Below are positions 27,415 to 36,459 of a DNA stretch of 64,000 nt, piece after piece. How positions within the stretch are numbered: the first letter of the stretch is position 1; each line of letters begins with the position of its first letter. This DNA is from a candidate division Zixibacteria bacterium RBG-1. Lineage in GTDB: Bacteria > Zixibacteria > MSB-5A5 > DSPP01 > RBG-1. Both the position numbers and the translations under genes were made by a program. The stretch is from contig AUYT01000001.1 in NCBI GenBank assembly GCA_000447245.1, forward strand, positions 976,001-1,040,000, read 5' to 3'. Under the pieces are notes generated by a model. The model was not told the origin of the DNA. It made no database searches and was given only the letters and a program-made list of their open reading frames with translations.

Positions 27415-28233
27415 CTACTGTTTCAAAGCTCCGGTAGTCAGTCCCGCTACGATTTGTCTTTGAAAAAATAAAAATAAAATTAAAACCGGCAAAGTAGCCA
27501 AACCGGAAGCAGCAAACAAACGGGGCCAGTCAATGGTCTGATACCCCTGAAATAAAGCCAAAGCCACCGGAACGGTTCTCATATTTTCAGAACTGGTCAG
27601 AATAAAAGGGAATAAAAACGAGTTCCAGTTGGCTAAAAAGACCTGAATCGCCACCACGGCTAAAGCCGGTTTGCATAACGGCAGAACTACCCTGAATAAA
27701 ATTTTGAATTCTCCGGCTCCGTCAATTCGGGCGGCTTCTTCTAAATCCTTAGGCAGGACTTCGATATACTGTCTCATCAAAAATATCCCCAGAGGGGATA
27801 CCAGCCAGGGGGCTATCAAAGCCAGATAAGTATCATACCAGCCGAAAAATTTGATTAAAATAAAAAGGGGTATGATTAAAATATGTACCGGAATCATCAG
27901 GACTAAAACGACTGAGACAAATAGACTTTTTTTGCACGGGAATCTTTTTCTGGCAAAAGCATAACCGACTAAAGAACAGAAAAATAAATTCCCCAAGGTT
28001 ACCACCACTGCTACAAAAACAGAATTGAATAAAAATTTTCCGAAAGGAATTTGGGAAAACACTTCGGCATAATTTTTGAGAGTCAATTTCTGTTTGAAAA
28101 TGTCGGCTAAACTTGCTAAGGAAATGGTGTGGGAAAACAGAGAAGAATAAAACATCCAGATTAAAGGGAATAAAGTTCCCAGCAAAACCAAAATCAAAAA
28201 TACAAACAAAGCAATTCTTCCAATTTTTCTCAT
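27415..28233 (-). CDS. ABC sugar-type permease, MalG/LacG-like
   Basis: 272 residues with six predicted transmembrane helices. The EAA loop EEAARIDGAGEFKILFRVVLPLCKPAL, which docks the ATPase, is intact. It belongs to the CUT1 group of carbohydrate importers. It is the last gene of a three-gene unit and overlaps the partner permease by four bases. The substrate is unknown. Confidence 0.9.
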   Translation of the reverse strand: MRKIGRIALFVFLILVLLGTLFPLIWMFYSSLFSHTISLASLADIFKQKLTLKNYAEVFSQIPFGKFLFNSVFVAVVVTLGNLFFCSLVGYAFARKRFPCKKSLFVSVVLVLMIPVHILIIPLFILIKFFGWYDTYLALIAPWLVSPLGIFLMRQYIEVLPKDLEEAARIDGAGEFKILFRVVLPLCKPALAVVAIQVFLANWNSFLFPFILTSSENMRTVPVALALFQGYQTIDWPRLFAASGLATLPVLILFLFFQRQIVAGLTTGALKQ

Positions 28234-29105
28234 TCCTCAACCCCCTTGCCCAAACCGAATACCTTCATCTGCAGAAGCGAAAAAATCATGATAATAAAAA
28301 ACAGCACATAAGCCATAGCAGAGGCATATCCCATCTGAAATCTCACCAGACCGTTCTCATAAACCGAATAGACCACAGTCAGAGTCGAGTTTAACGGTCC
28401 ACCCTTGGTCATCACAAAAATCTCAATAAAAATCTGGAATGAGCGGATGGTGTTTAGCAAAACTATCAAGAGAGTCATAGGTCTCAGATAAGGCAGGGTA
28501 ATGTATCTGAATTTCTGCCAGAAGCTGGCACCGGAGATTTCAGCCGCTTCGTACAGCTCCTGTGGAATGGCCTGCAGAGCCGCCAGGTACAAAATCAGAT
28601 AATAGCCGAAGCTGACCCACACATCCATCAGCATAATGGAAGGCAGGGCTGTGCTGGTGGAAAATAAAAACCCTTTTTCCGGAGTGGGGATTCCCAAAAG
28701 ATGGCACAAAAAAGTCAGATATCCGTCTTTGGAATAAAGGTTGGTGAAAATTAAGGCAATCACCACCATTGATGTTATAGATGGCAGAAAAAATCCGGCC
28801 CGAAAAAAATCTTTCAGGGGGATTTTCTGATTAACTATCAAGGCTAAAAACAAAGCTATAATAGTCGTAAAGGGAATGGTTCCAGCGACAAATAGAGAAG
28901 TATTTTTCAGGGCTGTTAGAAAATCCGGGTCGGAGAAAAGATTAAGATAATTTTGCACTCCGATAAAATTGGGATAAGGATTTAAAACGGTATAATCGGT
29001 AAAAGAGAGATACAGGGAATATATCAAAGGGAAAAGCCAGAATAAAATTAAGGTCATAAGCCAGGGGGAAAGAAAAAGTAATGTGGGAGAAAAAATTTTC
29101 CTCAT
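28230..29105 (-). CDS. ABC sugar-type permease, MalF/LacF-like
   Basis: 291 residues, six helices, with the EAA motif EAAEISGASFWQKFRYITLPYLRP. It pairs with the downstream permease to make the CUT1 translocation channel. It overlaps both neighbours by four bases. As with the other permease, a matching ATPase subunit must be encoded elsewhere. Confidence 0.9.
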   Translation of the reverse strand: MRKIFSPTLLFLSPWLMTLILFWLFPLIYSLYLSFTDYTVLNPYPNFIGVQNYLNLFSDPDFLTALKNTSLFVAGTIPFTTIIALFLALIVNQKIPLKDFFRAGFFLPSITSMVVIALIFTNLYSKDGYLTFLCHLLGIPTPEKGFLFSTSTALPSIMLMDVWVSFGYYLILYLAALQAIPQELYEAAEISGASFWQKFRYITLPYLRPMTLLIVLLNTIRSFQIFIEIFVMTKGGPLNSTLTVVYSVYENGLVRFQMGYASAMAYVLFFIIMIFSLLQMKVFGLGKGVEE

Positions 29106-30334
29106 GGACTTTTTAATAACTGGTCAATTTCGACTTTGGCATCATTCAGAGCTTGCTGGGGAGTTTTCCTGTCGTACATGGCTTCTTCGATGGCTCTCTC
29201 AATTTTCTCTTCTATATAAACCCACTTGGGGGTAGCCGGCGGGGAGAAAGAATATTTTAGCTGCTCCTGAAAGATTTTCAAGTAAGGGTCTTTCTGATAA
29301 TATTCATCATAAATTGCTGAAGTATCCGAAGGTGAGGGGGTGCCAATGGCTTTACACAGCTCTAAACAATTATCTAAGCGGGTTAAAAATCGGACTAATT
29401 TTAAAGCTTCTTTGGGGTGCTTAGTTTTTTGATTAATGACCAAAAACTCCCCACCCGCAAAGGAAGCTGGGGTTCCTCTATTTTTATCCGGCTTGGGCAT
29501 CAAAACTACCCCAAAATTTAAGGGTGAATTGTTTTTTTGAATTTCCTTTAAAAGCCAGCCTCCGGAAATCACAAATCCAATTTTCCCCTGCATAAAGGCC
29601 TCGTCTAATCTTCTTTGAGTGTCTAATAATCCAAATTTTGTCAGTTCGATATAAAAATTTAAAGCTTCTACTGCTTCCTTAGAATTTATTAAACAGCTAG
29701 AGTTATCTTCCGACAAAATTTTACTGCCGTTCCCCCATAAAAATGGTAAAAATTTCTTGTACAAACGATGTCTCTCTGCCGCATTGGCTCCGAAGCCATA
29801 AATCTGCTTTTCAGGTTGATTGATTTTCTTGGCATAAGCCAAAAGTTCATTCCAGGTCTGAGGCGGATGCTTGGGGTCTAAGCCGGTCTGGGACATCAAA
29901 TCTTTGTTGTAAAATAAAACCCGGGTATCCAGCATCCAGGGAAAGGCAAATATTTTTCCATCAAAAATTCCGGGTTCCCACATTCTGAATCGGTTTTTGA
30001 TTGAGTCAACGGCCGGACTCAAATCCATAAGTACATTCTGGGAGGAGAACTCCGGAGCCCAGTCCGAGCCCAATTCCAGAACATCCGGGGCCGAATTAGA
30101 TGCAAAAGCCACCACAATTTTTTCATGTCCGTTGGTCCAGGTCAGATCCGTGACTGTAACTTTAATTTCCGGATTTTCTTGCTCAAACTTTTGGATTAAT
30201 CTTAAAACCGTTGGTTTTACCTGAGGGTCAGTCCAGAATTGCCAGAATTGCAAAACGGTTTTGTCAGATTCTGTCTTGGAACAACCCGCAAATAGAATCA
30301 AAATAGCCAGAATGGTGCCGAATTTTCTTGGCAT
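29102..30334 (-). CDS. ABC solute-binding lipoprotein, family 1
   Basis: 410 residues. A signal ends at LFAGC, a good lipobox with C18 as the lipid-anchored residue. The body follows the family-1 extracellular binding protein pattern (QFWQFWTDPQVKPTVLRLIQKFEQENPEIKVTV; DVLELGSDWAPEFSS; SFAGGEFLVI). It would present a sugar or oligosaccharide to the two permeases downstream. It is the first gene of the unit. Confidence 0.9.
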   Translation of the reverse strand: MPRKFGTILAILILFAGCSKTESDKTVLQFWQFWTDPQVKPTVLRLIQKFEQENPEIKVTVTDLTWTNGHEKIVVAFASNSAPDVLELGSDWAPEFSSQNVLMDLSPAVDSIKNRFRMWEPGIFDGKIFAFPWMLDTRVLFYNKDLMSQTGLDPKHPPQTWNELLAYAKKINQPEKQIYGFGANAAERHRLYKKFLPFLWGNGSKILSEDNSSCLINSKEAVEALNFYIELTKFGLLDTQRRLDEAFMQGKIGFVISGGWLLKEIQKNNSPLNFGVVLMPKPDKNRGTPASFAGGEFLVINQKTKHPKEALKLVRFLTRLDNCLELCKAIGTPSPSDTSAIYDEYYQKDPYLKIFQEQLKYSFSPPATPKWVYIEEKIERAIEEAMYDRKTPQQALNDAKVEIDQLLKSP

Positions 30335-30341
30335 TGGTTTA

Positions 30342-30371
30342 AAATAAGATTTACTGTTTGCGGTTTGTCAA
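30342..30371 (-). promoter_or_regulatory. Promoter of the ABC importer
   Basis: On the minus strand, TTGACA (30366-30371) and TTATTT (30342-30347) lie 18 bases apart. The start codon at 30334 is about eight bases further on, again leaving almost no leader. Confidence 0.5.
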
Positions 30372-30404
30372 GTTATATTATAATAACTTTTTGAACGTAG
30401 TTAA

Positions 30405-30433
30405 TTGACGAATACTGAGTTTCAGCATAAATT
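30405..30433 (+). promoter_or_regulatory. Candidate promoter of the Lon-like gene
   Basis: TTGACG at 30405-30410 and TAAATT at 30428-30433 with a 17-base spacer. The ATG at 30442 follows at once with no Shine-Dalgarno sequence. No HrcA CIRCE element was seen. Confidence 0.45.
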
Positions 30434-30441
30434 GAAATAGT

Positions 30442-32943
30442 ATGGTCTTAAAAGAGAAGCCTATCAATTTATTTGAAGAAGAGAGCATTCCCCAAATCCT
30501 TCCCATCTTACCTTTGATGAGTACCGTGGTTTTCCCGCATATGGTTGCCACTTTACCGGTTGGTTTTCAAAAGAATTTAAAATTAATCCAGGATAACTCG
30601 GAACCGGACACTGTCATCGGTCTGGCTCTGGCCAAAAATGCAGATATAGAAAAAATCAGTCCGGAAACCTTGTCCAAAATCGGAGTGGCCGCCAGGATAG
30701 TCCGCACCTTCACCTTGTCGGACGGAACCTTGCAGGTGACCTTGCAGGGGTTAAAAAGAATCAAGATTGAAGAATTTTCCCAGACCAAACCGTACTTCAT
30801 AGCCAAAATAAAAGTCATAGAAGAGAAAAAGCAGGACAGTTTTGAAATCAATTCCCTGGTGGACCAAACCCTGGATTTAACCGCCGCTCTTTTGGAGTTA
30901 GAGCCCCGTTATCCCAAAGAGTTCTATCACATCTTCGGCTTACACTCCAAAGACCCCAGCCGTTTCGCCGATACGGTGGCGTCCTCTCTACACCTGGATT
31001 TAAATTCCAAACAGATGATTTTAGAAACTCTGGATATAAAAGAAAGACTGAGAAAACTGATTTCCTTAATCGAGCAGGAAATGGAAAAAGCCAGCCTGAC
31101 CAGAGAGATGGCGGTCAAAGCCAAAATCTCTTTGGACGAAGGCCAGAGAGAAACCCTTTTACGCCAACAGCTAAGAGAAATTAAAAAGGAGCTGGGAGAA
31201 GAGGAGATTCAGGAAAAAGAGATTGAGACCTTAAAAGAAAAAATAGCCACCTCTAATTTACCCAACGAAATAAAGACCCAGGCTTACTTGGAAACTGAAA
31301 GATTAAAGTTATTAACTCCGGCCTCAGTGGAATTCAGTATGATTGTCAACCACCTGGACTGGATTTTATCTTTACCTTGGTTTTCTTATCCGGCTCCCCC
31401 AGCGGATTTAAAAAACATAGAAACCACTTTAGATGAAGAATTTTACAGCTTAGAGAAAACCAAAGAGAAAATATTGGATTATCTTTCCGTACATCTTTTG
31501 CAGCAGAAGAAAGCCCTGCCTCCCTTATGCTTTTTGGGACCCCGGGGTGTAGGAAAGACCGCCATGGGAGCCGTGCTGGCTAAAGCTATGGGGCGAAAAT
31601 TTGTGAATTTTTCCATCGCCGGCGTCAAAGATGCCGCGGAAGTGGTGGGACAAAAATATTTAATCCCGGGAACTGAGCCCGGCAAAATAATTAAAACTTT
31701 GCGAGAAGTGGAAACTCCCAATCCTCTGATTATGATTGAAGATATTGACAAATTGAAATTCGAATCCATCCTGGGAGGGCCGGCCTCGGCTTTGATTGAG
31801 TTTTTAGACCCCCATCTGAACTCCAAATTTCTGGACCGATATCTGGGGATCCCTTTCGATTTATCCAAAGTATTTTTTATCACCACCGCTTTGATAGAGG
31901 AAAATATCCCGGATAATCTGGCGGATTTATTGGAATTTGTGGAGTTCCCCAGCTTGGTGGAAGATGAAAAAATAGAAATTGCCAAAAAAAGTCTGATTCC
32001 CAAGCAGTTTCAGAAAATCGGCTTATCCCCGGAAGAAATCAAAATCACGGACAAAGCCCTTCTAAAAATCATTCACAATTACACGCTAGAAGCCGGAGTG
32101 AGAAAGTTACAGGGTGAAATCGAGCGGATTTCCCATAAAATCGCCCGCTATAAAACCGCCGGAGCTAAAACCTCTTGGGAGATAACCGAAAATAATTTGG
32201 AACAGTTTTTAGGCACACCGGTTTACATTCCGGATACGGCCGAAACCAAGCCGGAAGTGGGAGTAGTGATGGGTCTGGCCTGGACCATGGCCGGGGGCGA
32301 CATAATGTTAATCGAAGCCCTCAAAATGCCCGGCTCCGGTCAAATAACTTCCACCGGCTCTTTGGGAGAAATAATAAAAGAATCGGTGGTGGCGGCTTTG
32401 AGTTATGTCCGTTCCCGAGCCGACCTTTTAGGTATCAAATATCAGGATTTTTTGCAGCATGACATCCATATCCATCTACCCTCCGGAGCGGTTCCCAAAG
32501 ACGGACCTTCGGCCGGACTGGCCATAGCTCTGGCGATTGCTTCGGTTTTAAGCGATAAGCCGGTCAGAAATGATCTGGCTGTCAGCGGCGAGATTTCCCT
32601 GCGGGGCCGGGTTCTGCCGGTCAGCGGCATCAGAGAAAAAGCCTCAGCCGCCAGCCGGGTGGGGATTAAAAATGTTGTTTTACCCAAAGAAAACCAGAAA
32701 GATTTGCAGGAACTGCCAGAATCCCTGCGCAAGCAGATGAATTTTATCTTTGTGGACAATGTGGATGAGGCCTTCCGCATTGCGCTTTTAAATTACCAGG
32801 AGAAAAAAATAAATTTAGATTTTCTGGCTTCCGAGATCAAAAAAATTGTCAAACGTGAAGATAAACGTAAGATGAAGAAAGTTTCTCAAGCCAAAAAAGG
32901 AACAAAACAAGCTACAACTAAAAAGAGGGGCAGGAGCAGATAA
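30442..32943 (+). CDS. lon: Divergent ATP-dependent Lon protease
   Basis: 833 residues with the normal bacterial Lon order: N-terminal substrate domain (ILPLMSTVVFPHMVATLPVG), coiled linker, AAA+ module and serine-lysine protease. Walker A is GPRGVGKT (K372). The catalytic dyad is S690 in PKDGPSAG and K733 in SGIREK, both intact. The AAA+ core is unusual: the Walker B region reads IMIEDIDKL where typical Lon has FLLDEIDKL, and the pore loop YVGAMPG is replaced by LIPGTEPG. The C-terminal tail is rich in lysine and arginine. It should degrade damaged or regulatory proteins, but may be a specialised paralogue. Confidence 0.88.
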   Translation: MVLKEKPINLFEEESIPQILPILPLMSTVVFPHMVATLPVGFQKNLKLIQDNSEPDTVIGLALAKNADIEKISPETLSKIGVAARIVRTFTLSDGTLQVTLQGLKRIKIEEFSQTKPYFIAKIKVIEEKKQDSFEINSLVDQTLDLTAALLELEPRYPKEFYHIFGLHSKDPSRFADTVASSLHLDLNSKQMILETLDIKERLRKLISLIEQEMEKASLTREMAVKAKISLDEGQRETLLRQQLREIKKELGEEEIQEKEIETLKEKIATSNLPNEIKTQAYLETERLKLLTPASVEFSMIVNHLDWILSLPWFSYPAPPADLKNIETTLDEEFYSLEKTKEKILDYLSVHLLQQKKALPPLCFLGPRGVGKTAMGAVLAKAMGRKFVNFSIAGVKDAAEVVGQKYLIPGTEPGKIIKTLREVETPNPLIMIEDIDKLKFESILGGPASALIEFLDPHLNSKFLDRYLGIPFDLSKVFFITTALIEENIPDNLADLLEFVEFPSLVEDEKIEIAKKSLIPKQFQKIGLSPEEIKITDKALLKIIHNYTLEAGVRKLQGEIERISHKIARYKTAGAKTSWEITENNLEQFLGTPVYIPDTAETKPEVGVVMGLAWTMAGGDIMLIEALKMPGSGQITSTGSLGEIIKESVVAALSYVRSRADLLGIKYQDFLQHDIHIHLPSGAVPKDGPSAGLAIALAIASVLSDKPVRNDLAVSGEISLRGRVLPVSGIREKASAASRVGIKNVVLPKENQKDLQELPESLRKQMNFIFVDNVDEAFRIALLNYQEKKINLDFLASEIKKIVKREDKRKMKKVSQAKKGTKQATTKKRGRSR

Positions 32944-33105
32944 TTATTTTAAATTATTCTCATTCGAGTAATCTGGTAATCTTTTCATGTTTACCCAAAA
33001 ACTTCACCTTCAGTATTCCTGATAAAATTTACGACCTGAATCATCCCAGTTTTCCCCTAATTGTTAACCTCAAATTCGAGAAAGGTCGAAAGGATTGAAA
33101 ACTAT

Positions 33106-33240
33106 ATGTTCTGTCCCCGCTGCCGCCATAAGATGCAGGAGGAAAAACGTAGCTTCCATAAACAAAGGAAGTGGATTTGCCGAAATTGCGGAAAAGTTAA
33201 ATTTCAAAGGCCCAAAACCCGAAAGGCGAAGATGGCATAA
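33106..33240 (+). CDS. Tiny zinc-ribbon protein
   Basis: 44 residues, beginning MFCPRCRHKM and carrying a second pair in WICRNCGKV: two CxxC knuckles suited to one zinc ion. The tail is strongly basic (KVKFQRPKTRKAKMA). An AAGGATTGA stretch precedes the ATG. It lies between lon and dacA with no other gene in that gap. It may bind nucleic acid, by analogy with other basic zinc ribbons; the function is not known. Confidence 0.6.
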   Translation: MFCPRCRHKMQEEKRSFHKQRKWICRNCGKVKFQRPKTRKAKMA

Positions 33241-33287
33241 ACTCAAGCTAAAAGCTCATTGAAACCCCTAAATAGCCGATTTTATTT

Positions 33288-34178
33288 ATGAGTGAATATA
33301 TCAAAAATATGACAATCCATAGAACATTCGTGGGAATTCTTGCATTTCTGGTGCTGGTTTTCATTTCAGCCGACCAAGCCCATTCCGCCACGGCTAAAAA
33401 GGGGAAGAAGAACAGCCCCAAAACACCCACTATAAATTTGAGAGCCAGGGCAGCCCTGGTGATGGATACCGAAAGCCGTCTGATTTTGTATTCCAAAAAC
33501 CTGACTGAAAAACGTCCCATCGCCAGCTTGACCAAACTGATGACCGCTCTGGTTTTTCTGGATACCAGTCCGGATTTAGGTGAACCCCTGATTCTGCAGT
33601 ACGAAGACCGGGCCCCCCGCGGCGGTAAATCATTATTCCGGGCGGGAGAGACTTTTCATCTGATGGATTTGCTGTATGCCGCTTTGATGACCTCGGATAA
33701 TTTAGCCACCAAAGCTTTGGCCCGTTCCACGGGTCTAAGTCAGGCAGAATTTGTAGCCCGAATGAATCTAAAAGCCGAAAGTTTGGGACTCTCTGCCACC
33801 CGTTTTGCCGACCCCACCGGTTTGAACCCTCTGAATATGTCTACGGCCTTAGATTGTGCTAAATTGCTTATGTCGGCCTTACAAGATAGTCTAATTTCTC
33901 AGATTACTTCAACCAAACAGTATACCATTCGTTCCTTAATAAGACGACGCAAGATAGTATTACAAAATACCTGTCGCTTACTGAATTATCGTCCGGAAAT
34001 TTTAGGTGCCAAAACCGGTTTCATAGTCAGGTCCGGTTACTGTTTAGTCACCTGTGCCGAAAACTCAACCGGCAAAAAACTGGCCTTTGTGGTCTTAGGG
34101 GCGCCCTCCAATTATTCCCGTTTCAGGGATATGCAGAGATTGATGGACTGGAGCTTCAAGTTTTCTTTTACCGATTAG
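33288..34178 (+). CDS. dacA: D-Ala-D-Ala carboxypeptidase, DacA family (S11)
   Basis: 296 residues if ATG 33288 is used; ATG 33309 also gives a good signal peptide (MTIHRTFVGILAFLVLVF). Neither has a clear ribosome site. Motifs are SLTK (S80/K83), SDN (S136-N138) and KTG (K242-G244), all intact. It removes the terminal D-Ala from murein pentapeptides in the periplasm. It lacks an obvious C-terminal amphipathic anchor, being shorter than E. coli DacA. Confidence 0.92.
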   Translation: MSEYIKNMTIHRTFVGILAFLVLVFISADQAHSATAKKGKKNSPKTPTINLRARAALVMDTESRLILYSKNLTEKRPIASLTKLMTALVFLDTSPDLGEPLILQYEDRAPRGGKSLFRAGETFHLMDLLYAALMTSDNLATKALARSTGLSQAEFVARMNLKAESLGLSATRFADPTGLNPLNMSTALDCAKLLMSALQDSLISQITSTKQYTIRSLIRRRKIVLQNTCRLLNYRPEILGAKTGFIVRSGYCLVTCAENSTGKKLAFVVLGAPSNYSRFRDMQRLMDWSFKFSFTD

Positions 34179-34181
34179 ATT

Positions 34182-34415
34182 ATGTTCAAGAAAACCATAG
34201 GAAGGGTTATGAACATTGAAAGGAAAGATATCGAGGAAGTGGGAGAAGCGGTCGAGAATCTGGGAGAGAATTTGGATAAAAAAATCTCCGAAATAAGCGA
34301 CAAATTGAACCGCTTGCAAAAAGACCTCAAACAGGGTATAAGCGAACTGGGCAGTGAAATAGAGGATCTGAAAGAGTCGGTTCAGGCTTTGGAAGATAAA
34401 ATTTCCAAGCTTTAG
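34182..34415 (+). CDS. Small coiled-coil protein
   Basis: 77 residues starting four bases after dacA, so probably co-transcribed. From about residue 20 nearly all of it is heptad-patterned and charged (ENLGENLDKKISEISDKLNRL, then DLKESVQALEDKISKL), typical of a coiled coil. There is no signal peptide. It overlaps the convergent aminotransferase stop by four bases. I do not recognise a family. Confidence 0.55.
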   Translation: MFKKTIGRVMNIERKDIEEVGEAVENLGENLDKKISEISDKLNRLQKDLKQGISELGSEIEDLKESVQALEDKISKL

Positions 34416-35764
34416 GTTTTCTCGACTTTCATTTTCTCCGAGTTCATGTGAGCTTTGTTTCTGCTCCCGAAAGCTTCCTGCAGAATGCCAATAAATCTAT
34501 GCAATTCCTCACTGGTCCTGGATGCAAAAGATAATCTCACATAATCATCAAAGGCCTCACCGAATTCCTTGCCTGGGGCCACAATTACAGCATATTCAGG
34601 AGAAAAATTAGCTAAATAATCTACCAGCTGCCAGGAAAAACTATTATTTACATGCTCATAAAATCCGTCTGTAATCCCCAGCTTTTTGAGCCGCTGAAAT
34701 CCTTCCTCACTGACACCTTTTGCAGAAAATTTTCTTTTTAAGTCGCCAACATTGGGAAAAATATAAAAAGCCCCTTTTGGTCTGACACAGTTTATTCCTT
34801 CCACAGAATTCAATCCTTTTACCAAAAGCTCCATTTTGGAGCGCATATCCCGTATGCTTTCTTTATCTCTGGGATACTCTATCACTTCAGCCAATGCATA
34901 CTGGGCCGGGTGATTGACCGTATTTATGGACTGAACCAAAGGAGTCATAAGGCGTGAAATAAGTTTTTTGTTTTTGCTGGCAGCATAGCCGACTCTCCAA
35001 CCGGTGATATTGAAATCTTTGGAAAAGCTGTCCGCTATCAGGGTATGTTTTTCCATACCCGGCAGGGAGACCATACTGATATGCTCCCCTTCAAAAATAA
35101 TGCTTTTATACGGCTCATCTGAAATCACCAGGAGGTTATTTTTTTTGGCAATCTTGGCAATCGACTCCAATTCCTCATAACTGAAAACTTTTCCGGTGGG
35201 ATTATGGGGAGAATTAACATAGATGGCTTTGGTTTTTTCATTGACTGCCTTTTCCAGTTTCTTGGGGTCAAATTCAAGATTTTCATCCATCGGCACCGCT
35301 GCTAAGTTGCCGAAAAAGGCCTTGGAGTGCATTTCAATGGGGGTCCAATATGGGGATAAAGTCAGAACCTCGTCTCCCGGGTCTAAAATTGCCATATGTG
35401 TGCAGTAAAGCGCAGATTGCCCTCCGGCGGTTACCACTACATCTCCGGCTTCAAATTTTACTCCGGTGGTTTTGGTCAGATATTGGGCGATATTTTCTCT
35501 TAGTTTTTCGATTCCGAAAACCGGCGGGTATTTGTTGGTTCCCCTGGAATACAAAGCTTTGGCATAAGCTTCTTTCAGGGCAGCAGTCGGCTCGTACCCT
35601 ACATCTCCGCTGAGCAGATTGATAACTTTCTTTCCCGGAAAGCTCAAATTGCGCATTAACGCTAAAGGGGAAGGTCTAAGAGTGCTGATATGTTGGGAGG
35701 TAAAGTCTGGTTCTGCCAGATTGGGGTTTTCTATTTTGGGTGATGCGGTTGTCACTTTGGGCAT
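34412..35764 (-). CDS. PLP-dependent aminotransferase, class I/II
   Basis: 450 residues, fold type I, with PLP lysine K249 in SFSKDFNITGWRVGY and the NSPHNPTG and SDEPYKSIIFEG segments. It is longer than the other aminotransferase in this window because of an N-terminal extension (about 35 residues) and an insert near residues 330-360. Amino-acid specificity is unknown. Transcription runs towards dacA. Confidence 0.88.
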   Translation of the reverse strand: MPKVTTASPKIENPNLAEPDFTSQHISTLRPSPLALMRNLSFPGKKVINLLSGDVGYEPTAALKEAYAKALYSRGTNKYPPVFGIEKLRENIAQYLTKTTGVKFEAGDVVVTAGGQSALYCTHMAILDPGDEVLTLSPYWTPIEMHSKAFFGNLAAVPMDENLEFDPKKLEKAVNEKTKAIYVNSPHNPTGKVFSYEELESIAKIAKKNNLLVISDEPYKSIIFEGEHISMVSLPGMEKHTLIADSFSKDFNITGWRVGYAASKNKKLISRLMTPLVQSINTVNHPAQYALAEVIEYPRDKESIRDMRSKMELLVKGLNSVEGINCVRPKGAFYIFPNVGDLKRKFSAKGVSEEGFQRLKKLGITDGFYEHVNNSFSWQLVDYLANFSPEYAVIVAPGKEFGEAFDDYVRLSFASRTSEELHRFIGILQEAFGSRNKAHMNSEKMKVEKT

Positions 35765-35790
35765 TTTCCCCCCTTCGGGTTTTGAATTTT

Positions 35791-35806
35791 CCCCGATTTA
35801 TCGGGG
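35791..35806. repeat. Short perfect hairpin upstream of the aminotransferase
   Basis: CCCCGAT and ATCGGGG are separated by two bases. On the plus strand a T-rich stretch follows; on the minus strand, where transcription is expected, there is no T run. It may be an mRNA leader stem or a weak terminator between the ACT gene and the aminotransferase. Confidence 0.4.
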
Positions 35807-35905
35807 CTATTTTTTATACGCTACCCCAAAGAAAATATTTTATCCCTTTTGTCAAGAGAAAAATCAAATTTTTCTTACAAAATTTTCTGCCATTACGATT
35901 CTCTT

Positions 35906-36316
35906 TTAATGAGCGCCCAAAGCACTACCGGCTTTGTTGACATCTTTGGGAGCGACCCACAGAATGGCTCCGTAGCATCCGGCACCGGCAGAAACTCCGT
36001 CTAATGCTATGACATTGACTTTGGCGGAAGCCAGTCTTTCTAAAATATTGGCAATCGCTCCGGTCCGGTCATCTCCCTGAATTATGAAACAGGGGTTCTT
36101 CTTGCTGATTTTCAGCTTTGACCTTTTGGCGGCATGCTCAAAGGCGGCTGAATCTTCCGGGATGAAATCAATCTGGGAATGTTTTCCGGCCGGAAATCCG
36201 GTAAAAGCCAGAAGATTGATTCCGGCATTTCTTATAGCTCCGACGGCTTTGGCGCCTTCGCCGGTTTTATTGGGGACGGTTATTTTGTAATAATCTGTTT
36301 TGCGAACGGTTTCCAT
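35906..36316 (-). CDS. ACT-domain protein
   Basis: 136 residues. ATG 36316 is preferred over the longer frame because AAGGAGG lies just before it. Two ACT-like halves are visible: ITVPNKTGEGAKAVGAIRNAGINLLAFTGFP and FIIQGDDRTGAIANILERLASAKVNVIALDG. ACT domains bind amino acids or other small ligands and often regulate enzymes. A stand-alone ACT protein beside an aminotransferase suggests an amino-acid sensing role, but the partner is unknown. Confidence 0.75.
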   Translation of the reverse strand: METVRKTDYYKITVPNKTGEGAKAVGAIRNAGINLLAFTGFPAGKHSQIDFIPEDSAAFEHAAKRSKLKISKKNPCFIIQGDDRTGAIANILERLASAKVNVIALDGVSAGAGCYGAILWVAPKDVNKAGSALGAH

Positions 36317-36459
36317 TTTTACCTCCTTCTTTGAGTTTAAATATAGCCCCTTGAAATACGCTGTCAAGGGTTCTGATTAGGAATTAAAATAGGGTAGTGG
36401 CTTGATTCAGTTTTTAAGAGCGACCGAGGAAATATGCTGGGACTTCTGCCAGAGAAAAA

